Below, piece after piece: positions 25,918 through 34,390 of a DNA stretch of 64,000 nucleotides (its first letter is position 1; each line of letters begins with the position of its first letter). Both the position numbers and the translations under genes were made by a program. Origin of the DNA: Geomonas subterranea (GTDB lineage Bacteria; Desulfobacterota; Desulfuromonadia; Geobacterales; Geobacteraceae); assembly GCF_019063845.1 (NCBI RefSeq), contig NZ_CP077683.1:1054001-1118000 (forward strand), given 5' to 3'. The notes under the pieces are model-generated. The model was not told the origin of the DNA. It did not search any database and saw only the letters and a list, made by a program, of their open reading frames with translations.

Positions 25918-26319
25918 GACCGTCACGAAGTCGAAGAGGCCGCCGTCGCGGCCGAAACTGCCAATGCTGAAGCTGCCCCCGGAACCGCCAAGGCTGAAGC
26001 TGCCGAAGTCATCGAGCCGGCTGTCATCGCCAGCGGCTTGGCCGCGGTGCGCAAACGCCGCTGGTGTCTCTGGATCGTCCTCATCGTTTACCTTCCCACC
26101 ATGTACGTGACCCAGAGGATCACCCATTCCTTCAGCGGTTCCATGCCCGTGTTTTTCGCCTGGTTCGCTGTGCTGCTTTGCGTCATGTTCTATTCCGCCA
26201 CCGCTCGTTGCCCGCGCTGCCGCAATTACTATCACATGCAGGGCATGGCGCTGCTTTACCTGCGCAAGTGCCTGCACTGCCAGCTTCCCCTCAACGCTGA
26301 CAAGGGTGATTCCTTCTAG
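25918..26319 (+). CDS. Small zinc-ribbon membrane protein, possible CTG start
   Basis: About 133 residues if started at CTG 25918. The N-terminus is acidic and alanine-rich (about 40 residues), then two membrane segments (RWCLWIVLIVYLPTMYVT and VFFAWFAVLLCVMFYSA), then a C-terminal CPRC...CLHC zinc-ribbon-like pair. There is no ATG, GTG or TTG in frame between the upstream stop at 25903 and TTG 26038. GGGAGG at 25907-25912 lies 5 bases from the CTG, while the TTG has no ribosome binding site. If TTG is used the product is 93 residues. No family recognised. The stop overlaps that of the convergent lipoprotein gene. Confidence 0.55.
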   Translation, partial: DRHEVEEAAVAAETANAEAAPGTAKAEAAEVIEPAVIASGLAAVRKRRWCLWIVLIVYLPTMYVTQRITHSFSGSMPVFFAWFAVLLCVMFYSATARCPRCRNYYHMQGMALLYLRKCLHCQLPLNADKGDSF

Positions 26320-26984
26320 GGAGTACCTGCTCCGGTACCCCGGGGCGATTCGTCGTATGCCTTCCGGGCCCTGTCTACCGCTGCAAGCTCCGCTTCGAGT
26401 TCGTACAAGAGGTTGTCCGCATCCACTTCGCTCTTGCGCATGAATATTTCCATGTCTCTCACACCCTGCTCGCTCAACTCCCGGGACAGGTGCTCCTCGA
26501 TGGCCCCGATGTCGAATTCGAAGGCGCGGTAGGCCCGCTGTACCGCTTGCCCCTGTTCCGCGATGGGCTCGAACGCATCTCCCAGCTCCATGCGCGGCAG
26601 CCGTGCATTTCGTGACAGCCTCGGGTAGCGACATTCCCCTGCCGAACTTTCAGCCTCCACCAGGTACGAGTTCCCCTGGTAATGCATCCCGTCGGCGTGC
26701 TGCACCAGCTTCTCCCCAGCGCCGGTCATGAAGTTCACCTCGTCCCTGAAGGCGCGGTAGGCCCGCGGCAGGTCGGCTTCGTCGGCGAACTTCACGTCAT
26801 CAAGCGCCTTGCGCGTTTCTCGTGTCTTTAGCTGCGCGTACTGCAGGTCGTCCTGCACCGTCTGCAGCGAGGTGCTGGCCCCCTGCCGCGATCCGCCCCA
26901 CCACGACGTGCACCCCGTCAATGAAATCCCAATGAGGACCAACGCCAGCCAACCGGGAGAATGAGGCGAATTCAGTTGTCTCAT
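26316..26984 (-). CDS. Predicted lipoprotein, unknown function
   Basis: A 222-residue exported protein with lipobox LTGC after a hydrophobic segment (WLALVLIGISLTGC, Cys near residue 25). The mature part is helical and charged, with coiled-coil potential (LQTVQDDLQYAQLKTRETRK) and the tail ESPRGTGAGTP. It loosely resembles DUF2959 lipoproteins, but I am not confident. It is convergent with the preceding small gene, overlapping by 4 bases, and divergent from the dienelactone hydrolase gene, sharing a 255-base region with a TTAGC-type palindrome. Confidence 0.65.
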   Translation of the reverse strand: MRQLNSPHSPGWLALVLIGISLTGCTSWWGGSRQGASTSLQTVQDDLQYAQLKTRETRKALDDVKFADEADLPRAYRAFRDEVNFMTGAGEKLVQHADGMHYQGNSYLVEAESSAGECRYPRLSRNARLPRMELGDAFEPIAEQGQAVQRAYRAFEFDIGAIEEHLSRELSEQGVRDMEIFMRKSEVDADNLLYELEAELAAVDRARKAYDESPRGTGAGTP

Positions 26985-27000
26985 GACAGGCTCCTGTTAT

Positions 27001-27021
27001 GCTAATGCGATTAGCTAATCG
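27001..27021. promoter_or_regulatory. Operator-like array of GCTAAT/ATTAGC half sites
   Basis: GCTAATGCGATTAGCTAATCG contains two overlapping palindromes: GCTAAT-GCG-ATTAGC (27001-27015) and CGATTAGCTAATCG (27008-27021). It is 17 bases before the lipoprotein start on the minus strand, a good place for a repressor. Confidence 0.5.
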
Positions 27022-27239
27022 TACTTAATGTGCAACCGGTGTCAACGCGACAGGCTGAACAATATCCGCGCCAGTCGTCCGCGCCGCGATTAAAGCAACG
27101 TGGCAAAGAGGGCGCTGCAGCAAACTGCGCCTTTTTGGTAAAATGACCGTAGTTGGCGTCTTCGCTAATGAGACGATCGGAGATTCAATTAGAGCTGCGT
27201 TTGCCGTCTTCATTGGTGATCAGCAGCGTGGAGGAAATC

Positions 27240-28025
27240 ATGAAAAAGTACCTTCTGGCTTTGATGATGACCTTGGTGGCGCAAGGAGCCGGCGCCGCCG
27301 TGGTGGGACACAACGTCGAGTATCACCAGGGCGACACGGTCCTCGAGGGATACCTGGCGTACGACGATTCCATCAAGGAAAAGCGCCCCGGCGTGCTCAT
27401 TATCCATGAGTGGACCGGAGTGAGCCCATACGAGAAGATGCGCGCTGAGCAACTTGCCAAGCTCGGCTATGTTGCCTTTGCCGCCGACATCTACGGCAAG
27501 GGGGTGCGCCCGGCCGGGCCCGAGCAGGCGGCTAAGGAAGCGGCCAAGTACAGGGGTAACGACCGCAGCCTCATCCGCGCGCGTGCCGCGGCAGGACTGC
27601 AGAAGCTGGCGGGGTTGCCCCAGGTTGATCCCAAGCGGCTGGCTGTCATGGGGTATTGCTTCGGCGGCACGGCAGCGCTGGAGCTGGCGCGAAGCGGCGC
27701 CGACCTCCTGGGTACGGTCAGTTTCCATGGCGGGCTCAGCACTCCCAACCCGGCGGACGCAAGGAACATACGCGGCAAGGTGCTCGCGCTGCACGGCGCG
27801 GATGACCCTTACGTGAAACCGGATGAGGTGGCCGCCTTCCAGAAGGAGATGCGTGACGCCAAGGTGGACTGGCAGATGAATTTCTACGGGAACGCGGTGC
27901 ACAGCTTCAGCAATCCCAAGTCCGGCAATGACAACAGCAAAGGGGCCGCTTACAACGAGAAGGCCGACCGGCGCTCCTTCGAGGCCATGAAGCTCTTCTT
28001 CAACGAGATCTTCGCTGCCCGCTGA
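27240..28025 (+). CDS. Exported dienelactone hydrolase family protein
   Basis: A 261-residue alpha/beta hydrolase with signal peptide MKKYLLALMMTLVAQGAGA. The nucleophile elbow GYCFGG carries a cysteine as in dienelactone hydrolases, the acid is in LHGADDPYV and the histidine in AVHSFSNP. IIHEWTGVSPYEKMRAEQLA and AADIYGKGVRP are typical of the periplasmic subgroup, whose substrates are unknown. ATG at 27240 follows GGAGGAAATC; the frame is open upstream but that would hide the signal peptide. Confidence 0.85.
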   Translation: MKKYLLALMMTLVAQGAGAAVVGHNVEYHQGDTVLEGYLAYDDSIKEKRPGVLIIHEWTGVSPYEKMRAEQLAKLGYVAFAADIYGKGVRPAGPEQAAKEAAKYRGNDRSLIRARAAAGLQKLAGLPQVDPKRLAVMGYCFGGTAALELARSGADLLGTVSFHGGLSTPNPADARNIRGKVLALHGADDPYVKPDEVAAFQKEMRDAKVDWQMNFYGNAVHSFSNPKSGNDNSKGAAYNEKADRRSFEAMKLFFNEIFAAR

Positions 28026-28048
28026 CGGGCACGGCATCGACGTCCACC

Positions 28049-28110
28049 GCTCCTCCCCCCGGAGGGGGAGGTCGGGAGGGGGAGGTCGGGAGGGGGGAGG
28101 TCGGGAGGCT
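28049..28110. repeat. GC palindrome with tandem GGGAGGTCGGGAGG
   Basis: CTCCTCCCCCCGGAGGGGG is followed by three iterations of GGGAGGTCGGGA. Same unit as at 4508, here with tandem growth of one arm. Confidence 0.65.
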
Positions 28111-28154
28111 GGACCGCCGGAGGCCCAACAGCGCCTTGTCCACCCGGCGCTGTT

Positions 28155-28253
28155 GGGGCAGATAATCATTTGCCCCCACCGGCGCCCCTGCCACCGCTGA
28201 TGACAAGAGCGGCTTTGGTGCGGCAAGAGGGGCGAATGATGATTCGCCCCTAC
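28155..28253. repeat. Two GGGGC(A/G)(A/G)AT palindromes
   Basis: GGGGCAGAT-AATC-ATTTGCCCC (28155-28176) and GGGGCGAAT-GATG-ATTCGCCCC (28229-28250, then TAC) belong to the family seen at 5306, 5409, 5485 and 37179. Confidence 0.75.
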
Positions 28254-28408
28254 GGTTAGAAGGCGTGCGGACATGGCGGATCCCACCGTAAATCGTCCCA
28301 CCAACACGGCTTGCAGCGCTACCGGGAGATGCGGGATTTCAGCCGCACCGCGAGCCCTCCGGTTCACAGTCGCCTCCCGGCGGTATCTTCGTGGTGCAAA
28401 AGCACGCC

Positions 28409-28571
28409 GCTTCCCCCACCCCCAACCCCCTCCCGTCAAGGGAGGGGGGCACGATGTTCACCACGTCCCCGACGAAAACGACGTCCTCGATGCCGGCGAA
28501 CAAGCCGAAGCACCGCCCTCACCCCCGCCCCTCTCCCGGAGGGAGAGGGGAGAGGGGAGAGGGGAGAGGGG
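28409..28571. repeat. Two single units of the GC-rich palindrome family
   Basis: CCCACCCCCAACCCCCTCCC with GTCAAGGGAGGGGGG (28409-28453) and CCCTCACCCCCGCCCCTCTC with GGAGGGAGAGGGG, extended by GAGAGGG iterations (28504-28571). Both lie in the gene-poor stretch 28026-28932. Confidence 0.65.
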
Positions 28572-28609
28572 CACGCGGCCAAGGGCGAACCGGGGCATCC
28601 GGGGAGGGT

Positions 28610-28800
28610 AGCAGTGCCGCGCCCGCCCAAGGCGGCCCCGTGTTCCCACACGAGCGCATCACCCGGGACGACATCGAACCCTACTGCGAGCTGGTGGCGC
28701 CGCGTACGCTCCCTTACCTGGCCGACCGGCCGCTGACCCTGATCACCTGCCGTACCAACATCTACGCCTGCAAGTTCACCAAGCACGCCACCAACCTCCC
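28610..28800 (+). pseudogene. Remnant of a LigD-type DNA polymerase domain
   Basis: From about 28640 the frame reads VFPHERITRDDIEPYCELVA then PRTLPYLADRPLTLITCR, which matches the N-terminal region of the archaeo-eukaryotic-primase-like polymerase domain of bacterial LigD (the stretch usually like ITKGDLxDYYxxVAPxxLPHLxGRPL). The similarity begins abruptly after palindromic repeats and ends near 28800 without the catalytic aspartates. No start or domain continuation is present, so this is a decayed fragment of an end-joining ligase gene. The open frame around it is fortuitous. Confidence 0.6.
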
Positions 28801-28874
28801 ATCGCCTTGCCGCGCTGAAGCAGGACCCCTGGCCGGAACTTCGAGCTGCGGCAAAAGTTGCCAGGTTAGAGAGC

Positions 28875-28903
28875 TTGACTTGCCCCCGCGGGCGGCGTTA
28901 TAC
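28875..28903 (+). promoter_or_regulatory. Sigma70-type promoter for sbcD-sbcC
   Basis: TTGACT (28875-28880), 17-base spacer TGCCCCCGCGGGCGGCG, TTATAC (28898-28903), 29 bases before the sbcD start. Confidence 0.75.
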
Positions 28904-28932
28904 CTGTGCAATTCACTTTTCCCGGAGCATCC

Positions 28933-30198
28933 ATGCCCGTTCGCTTCATCCACACCTCCGACGTACATCTCGGCAAGACCTACCGCGGCTCCGGCTGCGA
29001 CGCCAAGCGCTACCAGGACTTCTTCTCCACCTTCGACGCCATCGTCGCCGATGCCGTGCGCGAACGGGTCGATTTCGTCCTGATCGGCGGCGACCTGTTC
29101 CATACCGGCCAGATCCTCCCTAAGACCTTCGCCAAGACCATCGAGATCCTGCAGCCCTTGAAGGACGCCGGCATCCCCTGTCTCGCCGTCGAGGGAAACC
29201 ACGACTGGATCCACCGCCGCGACAGCGTCTCCTGGATGGAAGCGCTCTCGCAATTGGGCTACATCTCTTTGCTGCGCCCCGCCAGGAGTGCGGACGGCGG
29301 CTACCTCTTCGACCCCTTCGATCCCGAACAGGGGAGCGGCGGGCACATCGAGGTCAAGGGAGTCAACATCTACGGTCTCGGCTACATCGGCTCGCAGGCG
29401 GGGAACCACGTGCCGCGCATCTGCGACGCCATCGGCACCAGGCGCAACATTTTGCTCTTCCACGTCGGGGTCTGGACCTATTCGCCGGTCGAGATCGGCA
29501 ACATAAAGCCCGAGGAGGCGCAGCCCCTGGCCGCATGTTTCGATTACGTCGCGCTCGGCCATGGCCATAAGCCCTACATCGTCAATGATGCCGACGGCCG
29601 CCCGTACGCGTTCAACCCCGGCTCGCCCGATTGCGTCAATTTCGGGGAAGAGCGCTACGACAAGGGGTATTACCTGGTGACGTTGGCGCCGGACGGCGCG
29701 GTCGCTCATGAATTCCGGCGCACCTCGCCGCGCCCGATGCTGGTTGTCACCGCGAACCTTGATGGCGCGGGCAATGCCGCGGATGCCCTGGAGCGGTTCA
29801 AAAGCCAGATGGCGGAGAAACTTGCCGCGTGCGGAGATGAGCGGGCCCCGCTCGTGGAGGTGCGTCTGGCGGGGAAGGTCGGCTTCCACCCATTCGAGTT
29901 GAGCCGTGACCGTTTGCGCGCGTCCTTGTGCGAGGTCTGCGAGCCGCTGCACCTTGAGATCAAGAACCACCTCTCCCTGGTTTCCGGAGGGGGAGGGGAG
30001 GAGAAGGTCAAGAAGAGCCTCGCGGAGATCGAGCGGGACGTGCTGGGCGAGTTGATCGGCGCCAACAGCCACTACCAGGGGCGGGTGGAGGAGCTGACGC
30101 GCCTGAGCCTGGCGCTGCGGGACCTGGTGCTCAAGGGAGACGTGGAAGGCGAAGAGCTGCTGAGCCTGCTTTCCTCGGGAGGTGACCAGTGCGCATAG
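28933..30198 (+). CDS. sbcD: Mre11/SbcD-type DNA double-strand break exonuclease
   Basis: Nuclease subunit of the SbcCD (Mre11-Rad50) complex that trims DNA ends and hairpins. Metallophosphoesterase motifs are SDVHLGKTY, LIGGDLFHTG, VEGNHDWIHRR, LLFHVGVW and LGHGHKPY, giving the two-manganese site. The 421-residue length and VEGNHD/LFHVGVW style are nearer the Mre11-like group than E. coli SbcD. ATG at 28933 follows CCGGAGCATCC. It overlaps sbcC by 10 bases. A sigma70-like promoter is immediately upstream. Confidence 0.92.
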   Translation: MPVRFIHTSDVHLGKTYRGSGCDAKRYQDFFSTFDAIVADAVRERVDFVLIGGDLFHTGQILPKTFAKTIEILQPLKDAGIPCLAVEGNHDWIHRRDSVSWMEALSQLGYISLLRPARSADGGYLFDPFDPEQGSGGHIEVKGVNIYGLGYIGSQAGNHVPRICDAIGTRRNILLFHVGVWTYSPVEIGNIKPEEAQPLAACFDYVALGHGHKPYIVNDADGRPYAFNPGSPDCVNFGEERYDKGYYLVTLAPDGAVAHEFRRTSPRPMLVVTANLDGAGNAADALERFKSQMAEKLAACGDERAPLVEVRLAGKVGFHPFELSRDRLRASLCEVCEPLHLEIKNHLSLVSGGGGEEKVKKSLAEIERDVLGELIGANSHYQGRVEELTRLSLALRDLVLKGDVEGEELLSLLSSGGDQCA

Positions 30199-33152
30199 TC
30201 TCGGTCCACCTCAAAAACATCAAGTCGCACCGCGACAAGGAACTCGTCTTCTCACCCGGAATCAACGTCCTCTCCGGCGCAAACGGCTCGGGGAAGAGCA
30301 CCATCTTCGAGGCCATCGGCTATGCCCTGTTCGGCGTCGACGCCAAGGATTTCGTCTCCAACGCCGAACGCTTCCTCACCATCGGGACCAAGCGCGGCGA
30401 AATAGCTGTGGTGTTCGAGCCGGCGCCGGGCGAGCTGTACCGGGTGACCCGTACCGTGGGCACCGCAGGCAAATGGCTTCTGGCCAAGGAAATCGGTGGC
30501 GACTTCGAGGTCGAGGAGCACGCCAACATGGAGGAGACCGGGGCACGCATCGCGCAGCTGCTCGGGCTCTCCGCCGCTCGTCCGCTGTCGGAGCAGTTCA
30601 AGCTGGTGATCGGCCCCTTCCAGAACGACTTCCTCGGCCCCTTCGTGATCAAGCAGCCTGCCAAGCGCCAGGACGCCTTCGACGAGATCCTGGGGATCGA
30701 CGCTTGGCGGAAGACTCAAGATAAAACGAAGGCTTTGACCAGCACCATTAAGGCAAAGCTTGACGTGCTGCAGGCGGAAGTGGATAGCAAGTCCGAACAG
30801 ATCGCCGTCCTTCCCGCCAAGGAAGAGGAACTGGCCGTCTTGCGGGCGCAGGGCGAGACCAAGCAGGCCGAACTGGCGACCAAGACCACGGAGCTTGAAC
30901 ACGCAACGGCCCTGCTGACGACGCTGGAGTCGAAAAAGGTGGCGATCCAGTCGGTTCAACAGGACGTGCAGGGGCTGGAGGAGCGTGTCGAGTCCGGCAA
31001 GAACTACGTCTCGACCCAGCAACTCCTGGTCGAGCAGTCGCGGCAGGCGGCGGCTGTGGTCGCGGCCTCGACTGCAGGAAAGCAGGGGTACGACGCGGCG
31101 GAGGCAAGGCTCAAGGCCCTGCGCGAGCAGCAACAGCAGAAGCACCAGCTGGAAAAGAAACTTGCCGACCTCGAAAAGGAGCAGGGGAGCGTTCAGGCGA
31201 TGCTGGATGCGGAGAGCCGGGAACTCGAACTCGCCAGGTCTTCGATGGACGAGGAGCGCAAGCGCCTGAAGCGCGACCAGGACGCACTGGCGGCGGCCTT
31301 GGCGGAGCAGAAAAGGCTGGAAGCCGATGCGGCCCAGGGGCTGGCCGCGGCGGAGCAGAGTCGCCTTCTTTTCCGCAAACTCCCCATGCACACCATGGAG
31401 ACTACGCTCCCTTACCTCAACGTCGCACTCAGCCGGATCGAGGACATCGACCGGCAGATCCGGGAACGCGAGAGCGTCCTGGCCGGTTCAGAGCCGCTCA
31501 AGACGGAGGCAGGGCAGTTGGCGGCGCGCCAGGTCCGGCTGGAGCAGATCCAGACGCGGCGGTCCGAACTGGCCGGGCGCAGGCATTCCCTGGTCGAGGG
31601 GCGCGACAAGATCGGGGCGGGCGCCTGCCCCTTCTTCCAGGAACCCTGTCAGAACCTGCAGGGGGCTGATCCGGCCGGCCTCTTCGAAGCGCGTATCGCC
31701 TCCCTCGATGACGAGATAGCCGGACTTGACCGTGAGGCGGCCGACCTGGCGTCCCAGGTGAGTGCCGCGCAACAGGCCGCTCGCGAACTGGCAGGCCTCG
31801 AGCAGGTGGCCGTGGAACTGGCCAAGGCGGGGGGGGAGCGGAGTAAACAGGAAGAAGAATTCAGCGCCAACTACGCCCGGATCGCCACGCCCGCACTTCG
31901 GGCTCCGCTTGAAGAGTGGCTGGCAACTGCCGGTGTTGCCGATGTTTCCGTGGCTCAATTGCCGTGCGTTGAGCTCGACCTGTCGGCTGCCCCACAGCAG
32001 CGTCGCGACGCGCTGGCTCAGGCAACCGATGCCTGGCAGGGCATCATCGCCAAGCTGGAAACGACACTGGAAGAACGCGTGAAACAGGCGGCCGGGCCGG
32101 TTCAGGAATCCGCCCGAAAGCTTGCCGAGCTATCCGCACGGGGGGAGGCGCTGGCACAAAAGGAGCGTGAACTTGCCGGCGCACAGGAACGTGCCGCCCG
32201 GCGCGAGCAGTCCGTGGCGCGGCACAACGCTCGGTTGGCCGCGTTGCTGACCGAGGTCGGTGCCCGAAAAACCGAGATCGCCGCTTTCGCAGATGTGGAG
32301 CGGAGCGTGAAGGACGCGGAGGAAGAACTGGTCCGCTTCCAGCCGGCACGCGACAGCTACATAGCCAACCTGAAATCGGCTGAAGAACTCGGTAAGCACC
32401 AGGAGACACTGGAGAAATACCAAAGGGGATTGCAGACACTCGCGTCGACTCTGGCCGCCAGGCAGGCGGAAATGGCAAAGCTTGTGGCCGATTACCGCCC
32501 TGAGCAGCATGAAGCCGCGAAGCACGACCGGGAACTGCTGGTGATGGCGGCCACACGGCTTACATCCGAGATCGGCGCCATTGCCGAAGGGGTGTTGCGG
32601 CTGGAGGGGGAGACCGCCGCCTTGCGCACGGTTGCCGCCGAGATCGAGCAGAAGCTGGCTGCCATCGAGAAGCTGAAGGAGCAGGCCGAACTGGTCAAGT
32701 TTTTGCGTAACCAGGTGTTCAAGAACGTCTCGGCCCAGCTTTCCGAGCGTTTCCGGGAAGAGATCAGCTTCCGCGCCGACCGGATCTACCGCAGCATCTG
32801 CGAGTCCGACGAGGAACTCTTCTGGGGCGACAACTACCAGATCGTCCTGAAGGACATGGTGGACGGTACCATCAGGGAGCGCAGCGACGACCAGCTCTCA
32901 GGCGGGCAGATGATGAGTGCCGTCGTGGCGCTGCGCCTGGCGCTGCTGCAGACCATCGGTGCCCGCATCGCTTTCTTCGACGAGCCCACCTCCAATCTCG
33001 ACGCCGAGCGGCGCGAGAACCTGGCCAAGGCCTTCCGTGCCATCGATGTCGGCCAGGAGGAAGTCACCGAACACTGGTACGACCAGCTCTTCCTGGTGAG
33101 CCACGACGTGAGCTTCACCGAGATCACCGACCAGACCATCCAGTTAGATTAA
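30189..33152 (+). CDS. sbcC: Rad50/SbcC-type ATPase
   Basis: A 987-residue SMC-like ATPase partner of the preceding nuclease. The N-terminal head has GANGSGKSTIFEAIGYALFG (Walker A); long coiled coils follow, interrupted near residues 480-487 by CPFFQEPC; the C-terminal head has the signature QLSGGQMMSAVVALRLALLQ and Walker B IAFFDEPTSNLD. The hook is C-x6-C instead of the usual CxxC zinc hook, so zinc-mediated dimerisation may differ. GTG at 30189 lies within sbcD with GGAGGTGACC upstream. Confidence 0.92.
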   Translation: MRIVSVHLKNIKSHRDKELVFSPGINVLSGANGSGKSTIFEAIGYALFGVDAKDFVSNAERFLTIGTKRGEIAVVFEPAPGELYRVTRTVGTAGKWLLAKEIGGDFEVEEHANMEETGARIAQLLGLSAARPLSEQFKLVIGPFQNDFLGPFVIKQPAKRQDAFDEILGIDAWRKTQDKTKALTSTIKAKLDVLQAEVDSKSEQIAVLPAKEEELAVLRAQGETKQAELATKTTELEHATALLTTLESKKVAIQSVQQDVQGLEERVESGKNYVSTQQLLVEQSRQAAAVVAASTAGKQGYDAAEARLKALREQQQQKHQLEKKLADLEKEQGSVQAMLDAESRELELARSSMDEERKRLKRDQDALAAALAEQKRLEADAAQGLAAAEQSRLLFRKLPMHTMETTLPYLNVALSRIEDIDRQIRERESVLAGSEPLKTEAGQLAARQVRLEQIQTRRSELAGRRHSLVEGRDKIGAGACPFFQEPCQNLQGADPAGLFEARIASLDDEIAGLDREAADLASQVSAAQQAARELAGLEQVAVELAKAGGERSKQEEEFSANYARIATPALRAPLEEWLATAGVADVSVAQLPCVELDLSAAPQQRRDALAQATDAWQGIIAKLETTLEERVKQAAGPVQESARKLAELSARGEALAQKERELAGAQERAARREQSVARHNARLAALLTEVGARKTEIAAFADVERSVKDAEEELVRFQPARDSYIANLKSAEELGKHQETLEKYQRGLQTLASTLAARQAEMAKLVADYRPEQHEAAKHDRELLVMAATRLTSEIGAIAEGVLRLEGETAALRTVAAEIEQKLAAIEKLKEQAELVKFLRNQVFKNVSAQLSERFREEISFRADRIYRSICESDEELFWGDNYQIVLKDMVDGTIRERSDDQLSGGQMMSAVVALRLALLQTIGARIAFFDEPTSNLDAERRENLAKAFRAIDVGQEEVTEHWYDQLFLVSHDVSFTEITDQTIQLD

Positions 33153-33156
33153 GCAT

Positions 33157-33282
33157 CTTCTCCCACTCCCTCGACGGGAGGGGGCAGGGGGCAGGGGGGT
33201 GGGTGAACTGGCCACTGGCGCCAAACCTGCCTCGGGCACCTTACCCCACCCCCTTTCCCCCTCCCGCAAGGGGAGGGGGAAT
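33157..33282. repeat. MITE-like inverted pair of GC-rich palindromic units
   Basis: Left unit CTCCCTCGACGGGAGGGGGC to GGGGGGTGGG (33163-33203) and right unit CCCCACCCCCTTTCCCCC to GGGGAGGGGG (33244-33280) are inverted copies separated by about 40 unique bases. The right unit ends next to the ribosome binding site of the transporter gene. Confidence 0.7.
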
Positions 33283-33296
33283 AAGGACTTTTGTTC

Positions 33297-34193
33297 ATGA
33301 ATAACAAGCACCTGGGAGCCTGGTATATCGTCGCGTCGGCGGCGGGATTCGCCACGCTCGGCATCCTCATAAAAAGCGCCTTCGCCGGCGGCGCCAACAT
33401 CAGCACGGTCCTGGCGGGTCGTTTCCTCCTGGCCGGCATCTTCCTTTACGGCATCCTGCGCGCCCGCGGCGTCAACTGCGGCCTGGACCGCAGGACTGCG
33501 CTGCAGCTCATCCTCATGGGTGCGGTCGGCTACGGCGGCATGTCCGGCCTTTACGCCAACGCCATCCACTACCTCCCCGCGTCGCTCACCGGGATGCTCC
33601 TTTACACCTATCCCGCCCTGGTTACCGTTCTCGCCCTGGTCGTTGGGGACGAGCGTTTCAACGCACCGAAGGGGATCGCGCTCGTGGTCTGCTCGGTAGG
33701 GCTCGTGCTGCTGCTGGGTGCGTCGTTCGAAGGGGCGCGACTGGCTGGCGTCCTTTCCGTCCTTGGAGCCGCGGTCATCTACAGCTGCTACATCATCATC
33801 GGCAACCGCATCCTCAAGAACATCGACCCCATGGTTACCTCGCTCTGGGTCTGCACCGCCGCCGGACTTGCCTTTCTCTGCTACGGCGCCGCCAGAGGCG
33901 AATTGATCCTTGAGCTTACCCCGCGCGGATGGCTTTCCATCGCCGGTATCGCCGTCTTCCCGACCCTGTTCGGCGTCATGGGCTTCTTCGCCGGCCTGCG
34001 CCTGATCGGCGCCACCAACGCCTCCATCATCAGCATGTTGGAACCGCTGATCACCGTGCTCCTGTCCGTCATCCTGCTCGGCGAGAGGATCACCCCTTTG
34101 CAGGGCTTCGGCGGCGCCGTGCTCCTGTTCGGCGGCCTCATCCTCCAGCTTTGGGGGCACGAGGCGCGGCACGAGACGGTGACCGAGGTTTAG
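33297..34193 (+). CDS. EamA/DMT family transporter
   Basis: A 298-residue inner-membrane protein with about ten hydrophobic segments and two EamA halves (AAGFATLGILIKSAFAGG near the start, and VLGAAVIYSCYIIIGNRIL in the second half). The ending EPLITVLLSVILLGERITPL is the usual EamA signature. Members export amino acids or other metabolites; the substrate cannot be told. ATG at 33297 has AAGGA 9 bases upstream; an upstream in-frame TTG is less likely. Confidence 0.88.
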   Translation: MNNKHLGAWYIVASAAGFATLGILIKSAFAGGANISTVLAGRFLLAGIFLYGILRARGVNCGLDRRTALQLILMGAVGYGGMSGLYANAIHYLPASLTGMLLYTYPALVTVLALVVGDERFNAPKGIALVVCSVGLVLLLGASFEGARLAGVLSVLGAAVIYSCYIIIGNRILKNIDPMVTSLWVCTAAGLAFLCYGAARGELILELTPRGWLSIAGIAVFPTLFGVMGFFAGLRLIGATNASIISMLEPLITVLLSVILLGERITPLQGFGGAVLLFGGLILQLWGHEARHETVTEV

Positions 34194-34237
34194 TGGCGGA
34201 TTGTTGACCCCGCCCATTGATGATTGCCAATCGGCGG

Positions 34238-34289
34238 CGCCCTCACCCGGCCTCCGGCCACCCTCTCCCAGAGGGGAGAGGGGGACATG
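34238..34289. repeat. Single unit of the GC-rich palindrome family
   Basis: GCCCTCACCCGGCCTCCGGC followed by CACCCTCTCCCAGAGGGGAG and AGGGGGA; one unit, no inverted partner nearby. Confidence 0.65.
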
Positions 34290-34325
34290 CTGAGGCATCC
34301 CATCCCTCTCAATCGCCCGCCATCG

Positions 34326-34354
34326 TTGACTTTCCGGCACCGATCTGCTAGAGA
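34326..34354 (+). promoter_or_regulatory. Possible sigma70 promoter for the M50 protease gene and trpS
   Basis: TTGACT (34326-34331), 17-base spacer, TAGAGA (34349-34354), 36 bases before the start codon. Confidence 0.5.
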
Positions 34355-34390
34355 CATAGGGCTTGTAGCTAACCCGGCTTAAAGGACGTC

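Noticed and set aside
28391..29083. 230-residue gene before sbcD
   Set aside because: Its first third runs through GC palindromes, the LigD-like stretch ends abruptly, and the last third reads sbcD's start region in another frame.
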